Notes: generated from the letters alone by a model not told the origin. Positions 17,129-24,873 are shown, numbered from the stretch's first letter. The stretch: DNA of 35,242 nt from Dyella sp. EPa41 (GCF_016586165.1 NZ_BCPR01000049.1:1-35242), one strand, 5' to 3'. Made by a program: numbers and translations.

Positions 17129-17620
17129 CTAGCGGGCCTTGGTCGCGTCCTGCGTGGCCGGACGTGGCGTATAGCGCACGGAAACCAGCGCCACGCGGTC
17201 GTTCACCCGCACATAGCGTTGCGGGCCGGTGACCGAGGTTTCGCCGAACTCCAGCCGCTGGCCGTCGAGGCTCAGCACGGCCACCGGCGGGGCAAGCCCG
17301 ATGCGCGCGGGCTGGAAGTCGCTGAGCGGCCGCCAGCTCAGCACGCTGGCGGAGGCGGTATCGGCCAGTTCGGCGAGGCGGCCGTCATCGGCGCGCGCGG
17401 CCGTGCCGTCGGTGCGCCACCAGTGGCCCTCGCGCTTGGCGTAATGCTCCGCCGGACCGTTGCCGATGCGAAGTTCCACCTGCGTGATATCGGAAGGCGG
17501 GAGCTTGAGCAGGGTACCCGGTGCTTCATCGCTATCGCGCCGCCATTGCCATCCGGCGATCGCGGCGAGCACGATCGCCGCGGCAAGCATGCCTGCCCGC
17601 TGCCGCGTCGCGCGCCTCAT
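17129..17620 (-). CDS. DUF4340-like membrane-anchored protein, fourth gene of the ABC operon
   Basis: The 163-aa product has an N-terminal membrane segment (about residues 9-26), then a small beta-rich domain with [27 protein letters not shown] and [12 protein letters not shown]. These strings resemble DUF4340 proteins, which are frequently encoded after GldG-type genes; assignment is by pattern and context. Start 17620 gives an ATGA overlap with the stop of the preceding gldG-like gene, indicating translational coupling; the alternative ATG at 17638 lies within that gene. The protein probably acts in the periplasm beside the ABC permease complex, with unknown role. Confidence 0.75.
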   Translation of the reverse strand: MRRATRQRAGMLAAAIVLAAIAGWQWRRDSDEAPGTLLKLPPSDITQVELRIGNGPAEHYAKREGHWWRTDGTAARADDGRLAELADTASASVLSWRPLSDFQPARIGLAPPVAVLSLDGQRLEFGETSVTGPQRYVRVNDRVALVSVRYTPRPATQDATKAR

Positions 17621-18972
17621 GCGCGGCGGCGCCGCCACGCGATCCAGCCGCCCGCCACCAGCAAGAGCAGGGGCAGCACCACCAGGAAGCCCAGCGTCAC
17701 GCTGCTGAGCTGCGCCTGCGAGATCTGGAGCAGGCGATCCGGCGCGCCGCGCGGCGGCAGCTGCACCAGCGCGTCGTCGCCGAGCAGCCAGTCGAAGATG
17801 CGCTCGCCCAGCGCGCGATTGCCGCCATTGCCGAGGAAGGTATTGGAGAGGAAGTCGCCGTCACCGATGACCACCACGCGCTGCTCGGCCTTGTCGGGGC
17901 TGGGCGACAGGCGGCTCAGCGCGAAGCCGAAGTCGAGCGGACCTTTCAATTCGCCCGCGCTTGCGTCGTACGCGATGGTGGAAGCCTGCCCGTTGTCGAT
18001 CGGCTTGAACTCGGTCCAGCTCTGCGGACTGGAACGCAGGAAGGGCGCCACCTGCCAGTCGGTACGCGCGGCCAGTGCCAGTGCGGAGGCCTGCGGGAAC
18101 AGCGTGGTGAGCGTGAAGCCGCGGGTGATCGCGTGCCTGGGATAGTCGCCCAGCGCGAGCATGCGCGGGTCCTTCAGGCCCAGCGCGGCGCCCTGGCCGT
18201 CCACCAGCACGCCAGGCAGGACGCGGATGCCCAGCGCATTGGCCAGCGGGTCCAGGTGCAGGTCATCGTTGGCCGGCTCGCTCAGCCACAGCAGGTTGCC
18301 GCCGTTGGCGAGGTAATCGGTCAGCGCCTTCACGGCGCCTTCGGGCAGCGCGAGCTCGGGGCTCGCCAGCACCACCAGGTCGGTGTGCTGCGGCACGGCG
18401 GTGACCTGCGCGAAGTTGAGCGGCACCGCGCGCATGCCGCGTCCTTCGAGTTGCGACACGAACATGCCGAGGTCCGCATTGCCCTTGTCGTTGGGGCGGC
18501 GCTCGCCATCGCCCGAGACGAAGGCAACGATGCGTTCGCCGCTGCGCGCGAGACGCTCCAGGGCGTTGGTGAGGCTGCGCTCGGACAGTTCGTCCAGGCG
18601 CTGCTCGCGGCCCTGGTAATGCAGGATCAGCGCGCCATCCACGGTGATGCCCAGCTCGCGCATCGCCGCCGGGTCCTGCTGCGGATCCACGAAGCGCAGG
18701 GCAAGGTCGGGCTTCACGCGCTGGTAGCGCTGCATGAAGCTGGCCACGGTATTGCGCAGGTCGCCCTGCGGGTTGGCGTAGCTGACGATCTCCACCGGGC
18801 CCTTCAGCGTCGCCAGCACGGCGCGGCTTTCCGCCGAGAGGCTGGCGCGTCCGCCAAACGTCCAGTCGGCGACGTGGTCGTAGCGCGCGGCGAGATAGCT
18901 GAGCGCCGCCGCCGCGAGCAACAGCGCGAAGGCAAACAGCCATCCATTCAGATGCCGGAGGAAGCGCGCCAT
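17617..18972 (-). CDS. GldG-like auxiliary component of ABC transporter
   Basis: The 451-aa product has one membrane segment at each end (about residues 10-28 and 424-444) and a large periplasmic domain between them, the topology of GldG/ABC-2-associated proteins. Recognisable family features are LSAESRAVLATLKGPVEIVSY near residues 43-63, RFVDPQQDP, the VVLASPELALPEGAVKALTDYLANGG segment with glutamine-amidotransferase-like fold, and VVIGDGDFLSNTFLGNGGN near the C-terminus. GldG is known from Flavobacterium gliding and is widespread in non-gliding bacteria with unknown substrate. The ATG overlaps the permease stop by one base (TGATG). Confidence 0.85.
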   Translation of the reverse strand: MARFLRHLNGWLFAFALLLAAAALSYLAARYDHVADWTFGGRASLSAESRAVLATLKGPVEIVSYANPQGDLRNTVASFMQRYQRVKPDLALRFVDPQQDPAAMRELGITVDGALILHYQGREQRLDELSERSLTNALERLARSGERIVAFVSGDGERRPNDKGNADLGMFVSQLEGRGMRAVPLNFAQVTAVPQHTDLVVLASPELALPEGAVKALTDYLANGGNLLWLSEPANDDLHLDPLANALGIRVLPGVLVDGQGAALGLKDPRMLALGDYPRHAITRGFTLTTLFPQASALALAARTDWQVAPFLRSSPQSWTEFKPIDNGQASTIAYDASAGELKGPLDFGFALSRLSPSPDKAEQRVVVIGDGDFLSNTFLGNGGNRALGERIFDWLLGDDALVQLPPRGAPDRLLQISQAQLSSVTLGFLVVLPLLLLVAGGWIAWRRRRA

Positions 18973-19757
18973 CAGCCACGCTCCTTTTCGGCGGCGAGCC
19001 GATGCGTGGCGAGCGCGAGCGCCACCACGATCACGATCAGGAACCAGGCGATGTCGGCCGTGGACACCAGGCCGCGCAGCAGCGTTTCCAGGTGGTTGCT
19101 CAGCGACAGCCAATCGAACACGCCATGGGTGGCGCCCGCCCTCTGCGCGGCGATGTTGACGCCCGCCAGCACCAGGCCGAGCGTGAGCGCCACACTGGCG
19201 GCGATCGACGCGTGCGAGGCGAAGGCCGAACACGCCACGCCGATCGCCGCGAGCGTGGCCAAGGTCAGCAGCAGGCCCAGCGAGGCGGCCGCCAGCTTGC
19301 CCCAGTCCAGCGTGGCGCCGTGCGCAAGGCTCAGCGGCATGGCCAGCGCCAGCGCCAGCCACAACACCAGCCACAGCATCAGCGCGAGATATTTGCCCAG
19401 CACGATGCGCGAGGCAGGCAGGCCGGTGGCGAACCATAGCGGCAACGTGCCGTTGCTGCGTTCACCGGCGATCACCGACATGGTGAGCAGCGGCACGATC
19501 ACCAGCGCCAGCTCGGCCACCCCGAACGGCAGCACGGCGCCGGTGAGGATGCTGCTCAGCATCGGCACGCCGACCAGGTCGGTGTAGCCGGGGCCGCCCG
19601 GCAACGCGGCCAGCTTGATCTGTCCCGCGAGGAATCCGCCGAGCAGCAGCGTGAAGCGCCACGCCAGCTGCGCCAGCGTCAGCGCGGCAAGTACCCAGGC
19701 AAGCGGGCGGACGAACAGGCGGCGCAGCTCCAGCCGCGTCACGGCGATCACGCTCAT
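18972..19757 (-). CDS. ABC-2 type permease, GldF-like
   Basis: The 261-aa membrane protein has six hydrophobic segments and the ABC-2 permease features: an amphipathic N-terminus (VTRLELRRLFVRPLAWVLAA), a periplasmic loop, and SVIAGERSNGTLPLWFATGLPASRIVLGKYLA, the ER(S/R)xGT(L)-type motif after which the chain enters helix III. It forms the membrane channel with the ATPase encoded just upstream. The ATG at 19757 overlaps the ATPase stop as ATGA. The substrate is not evident from the sequence. Confidence 0.88.
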   Translation of the reverse strand: MSVIAVTRLELRRLFVRPLAWVLAALTLAQLAWRFTLLLGGFLAGQIKLAALPGGPGYTDLVGVPMLSSILTGAVLPFGVAELALVIVPLLTMSVIAGERSNGTLPLWFATGLPASRIVLGKYLALMLWLVLWLALALAMPLSLAHGATLDWGKLAAASLGLLLTLATLAAIGVACSAFASHASIAASVALTLGLVLAGVNIAAQRAGATHGVFDWLSLSNHLETLLRGLVSTADIAWFLIVIVVALALATHRLAAEKERG

Positions 19758-20509
19758 GCAGCCTGCATCCTGTCGTTGCTCCCGTTGCCGCGCATGGCGA
19801 TGTCGAAAAAGGTCTGTTCCAGCGCCTTGTGGTCGGCGCCGTCGATGGTGGCGTCGTAGCGCAGCTGGCCTTCGTGCAGGATCGCCACGCGATCGCATGC
19901 GGCGGTCACTTCGGTCAGCAGATGGGTGGAGAGGATGATGGCGGTGCCGGCCGCAGCCTGCTCGCGGATCACCTCGCGCAGCGCCGCCACCTGCACCGGA
20001 TCGAGTGCGTTGGCCGGCTCATCCAGCACCAGCAGCCGGGGGCCGTGCAGCAATGCGCAGGCAAGCCCCAGGCGCTGGCGCTGGCCCTGGGAAAGCACGC
20101 CGGCCAGTCGCCGCGACAGCGTTCCCAGTTCCAGGCGTTCGACGATCCGCCGGTGCGCCTGGGCGAGTCCGGCGCCGTGCAAGCCACGCAGGCGGCCATG
20201 CGCATCCAGGTGTTCGCTGACGGTCAGTTCCGGCCACAGGGGGGCACGTTCCGGCAGCCACCCGATGACGCGGCGCGCCAGTTCGGGCCGCTCCAGGAAG
20301 TCCGCCCCGTTCAGCCTGATGCCACCGCTGTCGGGCACCAGGGCACCGGCGATCATGGCCAGGGTGGTGGACTTGCCGGCGCCGTTGACGCCCAGCAAAC
20401 CCAGCACCTGTCCCGAGTCCAGCCGCAGCGTGAGACCGGAGACAGCCGGCCGGCCCGCACGATGACGGGTGATGTGATCCAGTTCCAATACGGCGGTAGG
20501 CGCGCTCAT
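19754..20509 (-). CDS. ABC transporter ATP-binding protein, GldA-like
   Basis: The 251-aa ATPase powers the ABC-2 system encoded by the next three genes. Walker A is GVNGAGKST (residues 40-48). The signature is LSQGQRQRLGLA (139-150), with Gln in place of the first Gly of LSGGQ, and Walker B with the catalytic Glu is LLVLDEPANALDP (D163, E164). The H-loop is ILSTHLL, and the D-loop Leu-Asp follows Walker B. It is the first gene of the operon; its promoter should lie in 20510-20730, which it shares with the divergent desaturase. Confidence 0.92.
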   Translation of the reverse strand: MSAPTAVLELDHITRHRAGRPAVSGLTLRLDSGQVLGLLGVNGAGKSTTLAMIAGALVPDSGGIRLNGADFLERPELARRVIGWLPERAPLWPELTVSEHLDAHGRLRGLHGAGLAQAHRRIVERLELGTLSRRLAGVLSQGQRQRLGLACALLHGPRLLVLDEPANALDPVQVAALREVIREQAAAGTAIILSTHLLTEVTAACDRVAILHEGQLRYDATIDGADHKALEQTFFDIAMRGNGSNDRMQAA

Positions 20510-20584
20510 TGCATGATTGTCACGGCGCCCCCAACTTCACACAACGGGGTGGGGCCGTCATTTGCGTGACACAGCACATAAGGA

Positions 20585-20621
20585 GGATGCCCTCGCCCGC
20601 ATGGAACGGGTGAGGGCATCC
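20585..20621. other. Strong hairpin between ABC operon and desaturase
   Basis: The arms GGATGCCCTC / GAGGGCATCC continue inward through a G-T pair, a C-G pair and CCG/CGG, giving about 15 paired bases with a 7-nt loop. It lies 110 nt upstream of the desaturase start and 76 nt upstream of the divergent ATPase start. No clean U-tract follows on either strand, so it is more likely a leader structure or protein-binding site than a terminator. It has no copies in this window. The rest of 20510-20730 holds no gene. Confidence 0.65.
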
Positions 20622-20700
20622 TTAACTTCGTCGCTTCCTTAGGGTGCGACAATATTTTGAGCTGTCCATGCTGGCGGGTACGGAAACCCCTCGTTTAGAC

Positions 20701-20710
20701 TGAAATTTCA
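20701..20710. promoter_or_regulatory. Possible operator, palindrome TGAAATTTCA
   Basis: A perfect 10-bp palindrome TGAAATTTCA, flanked by TAGAC on both sides (direct repeat), lies 21 nt before the desaturase ATG, where a repressor would block transcription or early elongation. Desaturase genes are often controlled by TetR- or FabR-type repressors, but this site does not match a named consensus, so this is a guess from position and symmetry. Confidence 0.3.
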
Positions 20711-20730
20711 TAGACCTGGGTGTTATCCCG

Positions 20731-21924
20731 ATGCTCGACGCAGTACTCAATTTCCTCTCCAACGGCCTGACGCATGCCGGTTGGCTCAGCATGACGATCT
20801 ACATGCTGATCATGACCCAGCTCACCATCTTCACGGTGACGCTGTACCTGCATCGTTGCCAGACCCATCGCGGCGTGGACCTGCACTGGTCGATCTCGCA
20901 CTTCTTCCGTTTCTGGGGCTGGCTCACCACGGGCATGGTCACCAAGGAGTGGGTGGCGGTGCATCGCAAGCACCACGCCAAGGTCGAGACCGAGGAAGAT
21001 CCGCACAGCCCGCAGATCTACGGCATCAAGAAGGTGTTCTGGGACGGCGTGTCGCTGTACCGCGACGCCAGCGAAGTGAAGGAAGACCTCGAGAAGTACG
21101 GCCGCGGCACGCCGGACGACTGGATCGAGCGCAAGCTCTACGCCGGCCACCCGTACTGGGGCCCGACGCTGATGCTCGTCATCAACCTGGCGCTGTTCGG
21201 CGTCATCGGCGCCGCGCTGTGGGCGCTGCAGATGATCTGGATCCCGTTCTGGGCCGCCGGCTTCGTCAACGGCATCGGCCACTGGTGGGGCTACCGCAAC
21301 TTCGAGAGCGCCGATACCGCGACCAACCTCATTCCGTGGGGTTTCTGGATCGGCGGCGAAGAGCTGCACAACAACCATCACGCCTTCCCGAGCTCGGCCA
21401 AGTTCGCCCTGCGCAAGTGGGAGTTCGATATCGGCTGGGCCGCCATCTGCGCCTTGCGCGCGGTTGGCCTGGCCAAGGTGCTGCGCGTGGCGCCGACGCT
21501 CGACGTGCGCCCGAACGTGCACCTGCCCGATGCCGAGACGCTCAAGGGCGTGCTGACCCATCGCTTCGCCGCGATGACGGATTTCTACCGCAACGTGATC
21601 ATGCCGACCCTGCGCGACGAAGCGCAGCACGCCGGCGAGAACATCAAGGCGGTGCCGCGCCGCATGCGCCGCGCGCTGGCCGATGGTGGCCGCTGGCTGG
21701 ACAGCGAAGGTCGCGACCGCATGCAGGCCGTGCTGGCCAAGCGTCCGACGCTCAACACCGTGTGCGATTTCCGCGCCCGCCTCGCCGCCCTGATGGAGCA
21801 GCGTGGCGCCGACCAGGCGCTGAAGGGCCTGCAGCAGTGGATCGCCGAGGCCGAGCAGAGTGGCATCCGCGCCCTGCAGGAGTTCGCCGCGCGCCTGAAG
21901 AGCTACTCGGTCGCCAACGCCTGA
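20731..21924 (+). CDS. Acyl-CoA/acyl-lipid delta-9 fatty acid desaturase
   Basis: The 397-aa integral membrane di-iron desaturase introduces a cis double bond in saturated acyl chains to adjust membrane fluidity. The three histidine boxes are HRCQTH (H41-H46), HRKHH (H78-H82) and HNNHH (H213-H217). The hydrophobic helices between them fit the class. The catalytic part ends near residue 280. About 115 further residues (285-397) form a charged helical domain (DEAQHAGENIKAVPRRMRR..., ...LNTVCDFRARLAALMEQRG, SGIRALQEFAARLKSY), an extension known in Pseudomonas-type DesA-like enzymes but of unclear purpose. An intrinsic terminator follows at 21948-21975. Confidence 0.92.
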   Translation: MLDAVLNFLSNGLTHAGWLSMTIYMLIMTQLTIFTVTLYLHRCQTHRGVDLHWSISHFFRFWGWLTTGMVTKEWVAVHRKHHAKVETEEDPHSPQIYGIKKVFWDGVSLYRDASEVKEDLEKYGRGTPDDWIERKLYAGHPYWGPTLMLVINLALFGVIGAALWALQMIWIPFWAAGFVNGIGHWWGYRNFESADTATNLIPWGFWIGGEELHNNHHAFPSSAKFALRKWEFDIGWAAICALRAVGLAKVLRVAPTLDVRPNVHLPDAETLKGVLTHRFAAMTDFYRNVIMPTLRDEAQHAGENIKAVPRRMRRALADGGRWLDSEGRDRMQAVLAKRPTLNTVCDFRARLAALMEQRGADQALKGLQQWIAEAEQSGIRALQEFAARLKSYSVANA

Positions 21925-21947
21925 ACGGCGTGATGCGATGAAACGAA

Positions 21948-21975
21948 GAAGCCCGCCGCAAGGCGGGCTTTTTTT
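21948..21975 (+). terminator. Rho-independent terminator after desaturase
   Basis: The stem GCCCGCC/GGCGGGC with loop GCAA is followed by TTTTTTT, 24 nt after the desaturase stop codon. It isolates the desaturase transcript from the next plus-strand gene. Confidence 0.95.
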
Positions 21976-22047
21976 GTGCGTGGGGTTTCCCATGCCCGCG
22001 CGGCTCGGCTTTAATCGGGAAGGCCAACGACGGGAGAACGCACGCGG

Positions 22048-23160
22048 ATGAGTCTTCGGGTGGTGGTGATTGGCGCGACCGGCGTGTTCGGTTCGCGCAT
22101 CGCACGGCGGCTCGCCCACGATGCGCGCTTCGAGCTGATCCTGGCCGCGCGACGCGCCGAGTCGCTGGAAGCGCTGTATGCCTCCGTTGGCGATGCCCGC
22201 CTGCAGGTGGCGACGCTCGATGCCGGACACCCGAACTTCCGCCATGCATTGGCGGCGCTGCGTCCCCAATTGGTGATCCATGCCGCCGGTCCTTTCCAGG
22301 GGCAGGACTATCGCGTGGCGGAGGCATGCATGGCATGCGGCAGCCATTACATCGATCTTGCGGATGGACGCGGCTTCGTCAGTGGCTTCGAACAGCTCGA
22401 CGCACAGGCGTGGCGTGCGGGCTGCCTGCTGGTCAGTGGCGCGTCCAGCGTGCCCGCGCTCAGCGCCGCGGTCGTCGACGCCTTGCTGCCACGCTTCGCG
22501 ACGCTCGAGGCGATCGAGCATGCCATCAATCCGGGCAATCGCACGCCGCGTGGCGATGCCACGGTGACCTCGATCCTTGGCTACTGCGGACGTCCCATTC
22601 GCGTATGGCGCAATGGCGGATGGGATGAAGCGCATGGCTGGATGGACAGTCGGCGCCAGGTGTTCCCGTTTGGCCGGCGGCGCGTGGGCGTGTGTGACAT
22701 TCCCGATCTGGAACTGTTTCCGACGCGCTACCCGCAGGTGCGCACGGTGTTGTTCCGCGCCGGGCTGGAGTTGCCGCTGCTGCAATGGGCGACCTGGGGC
22801 ATGGCGGTGCTGGTGCGGCTGGGCGTGATCCGTGACCTGGCCCGCCACGCGCCGACGTTGCGCCGCCTCAGCGAGCGCTTCGTGGATTTTGGCTCCGACG
22901 TCGGCGGCATGGCGGTGGAATTGCGTGGCGAAGATCGCGAAGGCGCGCCATTGCATCTTCGCTGGTGGCTCGATGCCGATGCCGGCGATGGCCCGCAGGT
23001 GCCGGTGACGCCCGCGATCGTGCTGGCGCGCCGCATGGCCGAAGGCTTGGTCGATGCGAAAGGCGCGATGCCCTGCATGGGCCTGCTCACGCTGGACCAG
23101 ATCGTCGAAGGGTTCGACGGCTTCGCGCTGCGTACGGGGTTGGACACCGTCAGTCGATGA
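22048..23160 (+). CDS. Saccharopine dehydrogenase-like NAD(P)-binding oxidoreductase
   Basis: The 370-aa product begins with a Rossmann motif VVVIGATGVFGSRIARRL (residues 5-22), followed by LILAARRAESLEAL and LVIHAAGPFQGQDYRVAEAC, as in the saccharopine dehydrogenase / trans-acting enoyl reductase family. The middle has GASSVPALSAAVVDALLPR. The reaction is not known; members with this form are often called saccharopine dehydrogenase although few act on saccharopine. GGGAG precedes the ATG. Its last 11 bases overlap the end of the convergent DUF4166-DCC gene. Saccharopine-dehydrogenase-like and DUF4166 domains are, to my recollection, also found joined or side by side elsewhere, which would suggest a joint pathway. 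Confidence 0.85.
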   Translation: MSLRVVVIGATGVFGSRIARRLAHDARFELILAARRAESLEALYASVGDARLQVATLDAGHPNFRHALAALRPQLVIHAAGPFQGQDYRVAEACMACGSHYIDLADGRGFVSGFEQLDAQAWRAGCLLVSGASSVPALSAAVVDALLPRFATLEAIEHAINPGNRTPRGDATVTSILGYCGRPIRVWRNGGWDEAHGWMDSRRQVFPFGRRRVGVCDIPDLELFPTRYPQVRTVLFRAGLELPLLQWATWGMAVLVRLGVIRDLARHAPTLRRLSERFVDFGSDVGGMAVELRGEDREGAPLHLRWWLDADAGDGPQVPVTPAIVLARRMAEGLVDAKGAMPCMGLLTLDQIVEGFDGFALRTGLDTVSR

Positions 23161-24094
23161 AGCGCCAGGCCTCGTCTGGTGCCGGCAGCCGGCATTGGTC
23201 GCGCTTGCCGAACAGGCGATAGCGGTTGCGCGCCACCCAGCGGTAAAGCGGATCGCGCATGGCCCTGGGCACGATGCGCATCAGCGACCCCACGAGGCGC
23301 CAGCGGCCGCCGAGCTGGCGAAGCACGCGCGCGATCGCGTCGGTGTTGCTGTAGCCCACGCCGTCCTGCACCAGCAGGAACGACGACGGATCGTCCGGCG
23401 ACAGGCCATGCGCGGCCAGCAGGCCGCGTCCTTCCACGCCTTGCATGGCGGCCAGCCGGAAGCGCCCCTCGCGATCGTGGCGAAGGATGAAATCCACCCA
23501 GCGGCTGCACAGCACGCAGACCCCGTCGAACACGATGACGGGGTGAGCCGCACAGCGGACATGGTCGATCTCCAACCAGCCGCGATAGGCGATCAGGCGG
23601 CCAATGCCCGGCAGGCGGGTGTCGATGTCGAAGGCATAGCGACCCTCGTGCGCCCCGCTGCGCGACCGTACGCCACCGCAAAGCGCGCGGGGCAGGGGCA
23701 GGCCCAGCAAAGTGACGCGCCGCAGTTGCCAGTCAATCGCGTTGCCGTCGCGACGGAGGGAAAAATGCAGCGATACCGGCCCCAACCGCTCGCGCATCGC
23801 CATCGCGTTGCCGGGTTGCAGGACGGAGCGCATCCGGCCGCGGGTGAAGCGGCGGGTCCAGGTTTCCCTTGATCCATCGCGTTCGATGGTGATGGCGATG
23901 GCCTGGTCGGCGCCCGGGTCGGGCAGCGTCAGGATCCGGCGCAGCAGGCGGGCCAGGATGCGCGTGTCACCTTCGACCTGCGCCGTGCCACTGGCCTCGA
24001 GCAGCGCGCCCTCGCCGTGCATGCGCTGCACTGGCGGCGCGAGTTGCGACCAGTCCGCGGCGTCCAGCAGGGAGGGGAACAGGGCGGGGGCCAT
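23150..24094 (-). CDS. DUF4166 - DCC (DUF393) thiol-oxidoreductase-like fusion
   Basis: The 314-aa product seems to join two families. Residues about 15-178 look like DUF4166 (QRMHGEGALLEASG, LLRRILTLPDPGADQAIAI, ETWTRRF, MRERLGPVSLHFSLR). Residues about 184-300 are a DCC/DUF393 domain with the diagnostic VIVFDGVCVLCSRWV (C193-x2-C196), RFRLAAMQ and IVPRAMRDPLYRWVARNRY. DCC domains are predicted thiol-disulfide oxidoreductases; DUF4166 has no known activity. No signal peptide is seen. The start at 24094 is the first ATG that leaves the DUF4166 part intact; its ribosome site is poor, so the real start is uncertain. It converges with the 22048-23160 gene with an 11-bp overlap. Confidence 0.82.
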   Translation of the reverse strand: MAPALFPSLLDAADWSQLAPPVQRMHGEGALLEASGTAQVEGDTRILARLLRRILTLPDPGADQAIAITIERDGSRETWTRRFTRGRMRSVLQPGNAMAMRERLGPVSLHFSLRRDGNAIDWQLRRVTLLGLPLPRALCGGVRSRSGAHEGRYAFDIDTRLPGIGRLIAYRGWLEIDHVRCAAHPVIVFDGVCVLCSRWVDFILRHDREGRFRLAAMQGVEGRGLLAAHGLSPDDPSSFLLVQDGVGYSNTDAIARVLRQLGGRWRLVGSLMRIVPRAMRDPLYRWVARNRYRLFGKRDQCRLPAPDEAWRFID

Positions 24095-24139
24095 GCCGCC
24101 ATCATGGGGTGGCCCCACGATGCCCGGCAAGCTCCCTGC

Positions 24140-24337
24140 CGTCATTCCGGCGCAGGCCGTCATCCAGGGCGACGATGATCGGTTTCCGCGACACGACAGC
24201 CGGCGCCCCGTGTCGTCGCGAACAGCCTGTCGTGGTGGCAACCGGGATTGCTCGCTACGCTCGCCCCTTCGGGGCCGCGCTGCAGGCGTTCTGCGCGCTT
24301 CGCGCTTGTCCGGCCTGCGCCGGAGTGACGGGATGGA
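24140..24337. repeat. Diverged inverted pair of GTCATTCCGGCGCAGGCC repeats
   Basis: The copy at 24140-24167 begins CGTCATTCCGGCGCAGGCC. The copy at 24310-24337 is its approximate reverse complement (GGCCTGCGCCGGAGTGACG). The loop between them is about 140 nt. These are members of the same family as 1916-1943, 8138-8251 and 14541-14648. Confidence 0.65.
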
Positions 24338-24349
24338 GGGTGCAGGCAC

Positions 24350-24377
24350 AAAAAAACCGCCTTGCGGCGGTTTTTTT
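24350..24377 (-). terminator. Bidirectional rho-independent terminator after rpmB-rpmG
   Basis: The stem AACCGCC/GGCGGTT with loop TTGC is flanked by A-runs on one side and seven T on the other, so it has a U-tract in both directions. On the minus strand it lies 80 nt after the rpmG stop and would end the ribosomal protein transcript; on the plus strand no gene points into it at close range. Confidence 0.93.
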
Positions 24378-24399
24378 GCTGGTAAGGCGAGGCGCTGGA

Positions 24400-24461
24400 C
24401 CCCTGCCTTCGCAGGGGTGAACAACGGTAAGCCAAGCGCTGGGCGCTTGGACCGTTGTTCA
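24400..24461 (-). other. Two tandem hairpins at the rpmG stop codon
   Basis: On the minus strand the rpmG stop codon is the first base triplet of a long hairpin (24418-24461). Its outer arm TGAACAACGGT pairs with ACCGTTGTTCA and its inner arm CCAAGCGC pairs with GCGCTTGG, with a 3-nt bulge and a 3-nt loop, 19 paired bases in all. A second hairpin at 24400-24417 (CCCCTGC/GCAGGGG) follows directly, then the terminator at 24350-24377. Such structures at a 3' end may stabilise the mRNA against exonucleases. Confidence 0.7.
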
Positions 24462-24626
24462 CTTGATCTTGCCTTCCTTGTAGATCACGTGCTTGCGAAC
24501 CACCGGATCGTACTTCTTGAACTCGAACTTTTCCGGGGTGTTCTTCTTGTTCTTCTGCGTGGTGTAGAAGTGGCCGGTGCCGGCCGAAGAGATCAGGCGG
24601 ATCTTGTCTTGCTTGCTGTTAGCCAT
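24459..24626 (-). CDS. rpmG: 50S ribosomal protein L33
   Basis: The 55-aa product begins [20 protein letters not shown] and ends [11 protein letters not shown], the bacterial L33 pattern. It lacks the zinc-binding CxxC pairs, so it is the C-minus form usual in gammaproteobacteria. GAGGATTA precedes the ATG. It lies 10 bp after rpmB, and the stop codon lies inside the hairpin at 24418-24461. Confidence 0.97.
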   Translation of the reverse strand: MANSKQDKIRLISSAGTGHFYTTQKNKKNTPEKFEFKKYDPVVRKHVIYKEGKIK

Positions 24627-24636
24627 GGCTTAATCC

Positions 24637-24873
24637 TCAGATCTTTTCGCCGCGGGCGCGCAGGTCGGCGAGGACGGCTTCGATGCCGTTCTTGTCGATC
24701 GTGCGCAGGGCGTGGTTGGAAACGCGCAGCTTCACCCAGCGGTTTTCGCTCGGGACCCAGAAGCGGCGCTCATGCAGGTTCGGCAACCAGCGGCGACGGG
24801 TCTTGTTGTTAGCGTGCGAGACATTGTTACCAGTCTGCACACCCTTTCCGGTGACTTGGCAAATACGGGCCAT
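24637..24873 (-). CDS. rpmB: 50S ribosomal protein L28
   Basis: The 78-aa product has the L28 signature [21 protein letters not shown], then [17 protein letters not shown] and ends [12 protein letters not shown]; length equals E. coli L28. A full AGGAGGT ribosome site lies just upstream. It is first in the rpmB-rpmG operon. The operon lies divergent to secB. Confidence 0.98.
   Translation of the reverse strand: MARICQVTGKGVQTGNNVSHANNKTRRRWLPNLHERRFWVPSENRWVKLRVSNHALRTIDKNGIEAVLADLRARGEKI

Larger units (their letters stand above)
24095..24458. other. Gene-free region, repeats and hairpins
   Basis: This 364-bp gap holds a diverged, inverted pair of CATCC/GGATG repeats (24140-24167 and 24310-24337), a stretch that includes GGGCGAGCG-type direct repeats common in such genomes (about 24245-24305), the intrinsic terminator at 24350-24377 and two more hairpins at 24400-24461 described separately. 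The promoter of the minus-strand DUF4166-DCC gene must lie near its right end of the 24095-24170 part; none was recognised. No gene is seen. Confidence 0.6.

Noticed and set aside
20585-20621. Hairpin as intrinsic terminator
   Set aside because: The stem is strong but there is no U-tract on either side and it lies between divergent genes, where nothing needs terminating.
20695-22956. A 753-codon open frame on the minus strand opposite the desaturase and oxidoreductase genes
   Set aside because: It covers two well-supported plus-strand genes and a terminator, and its translation has no domain character.
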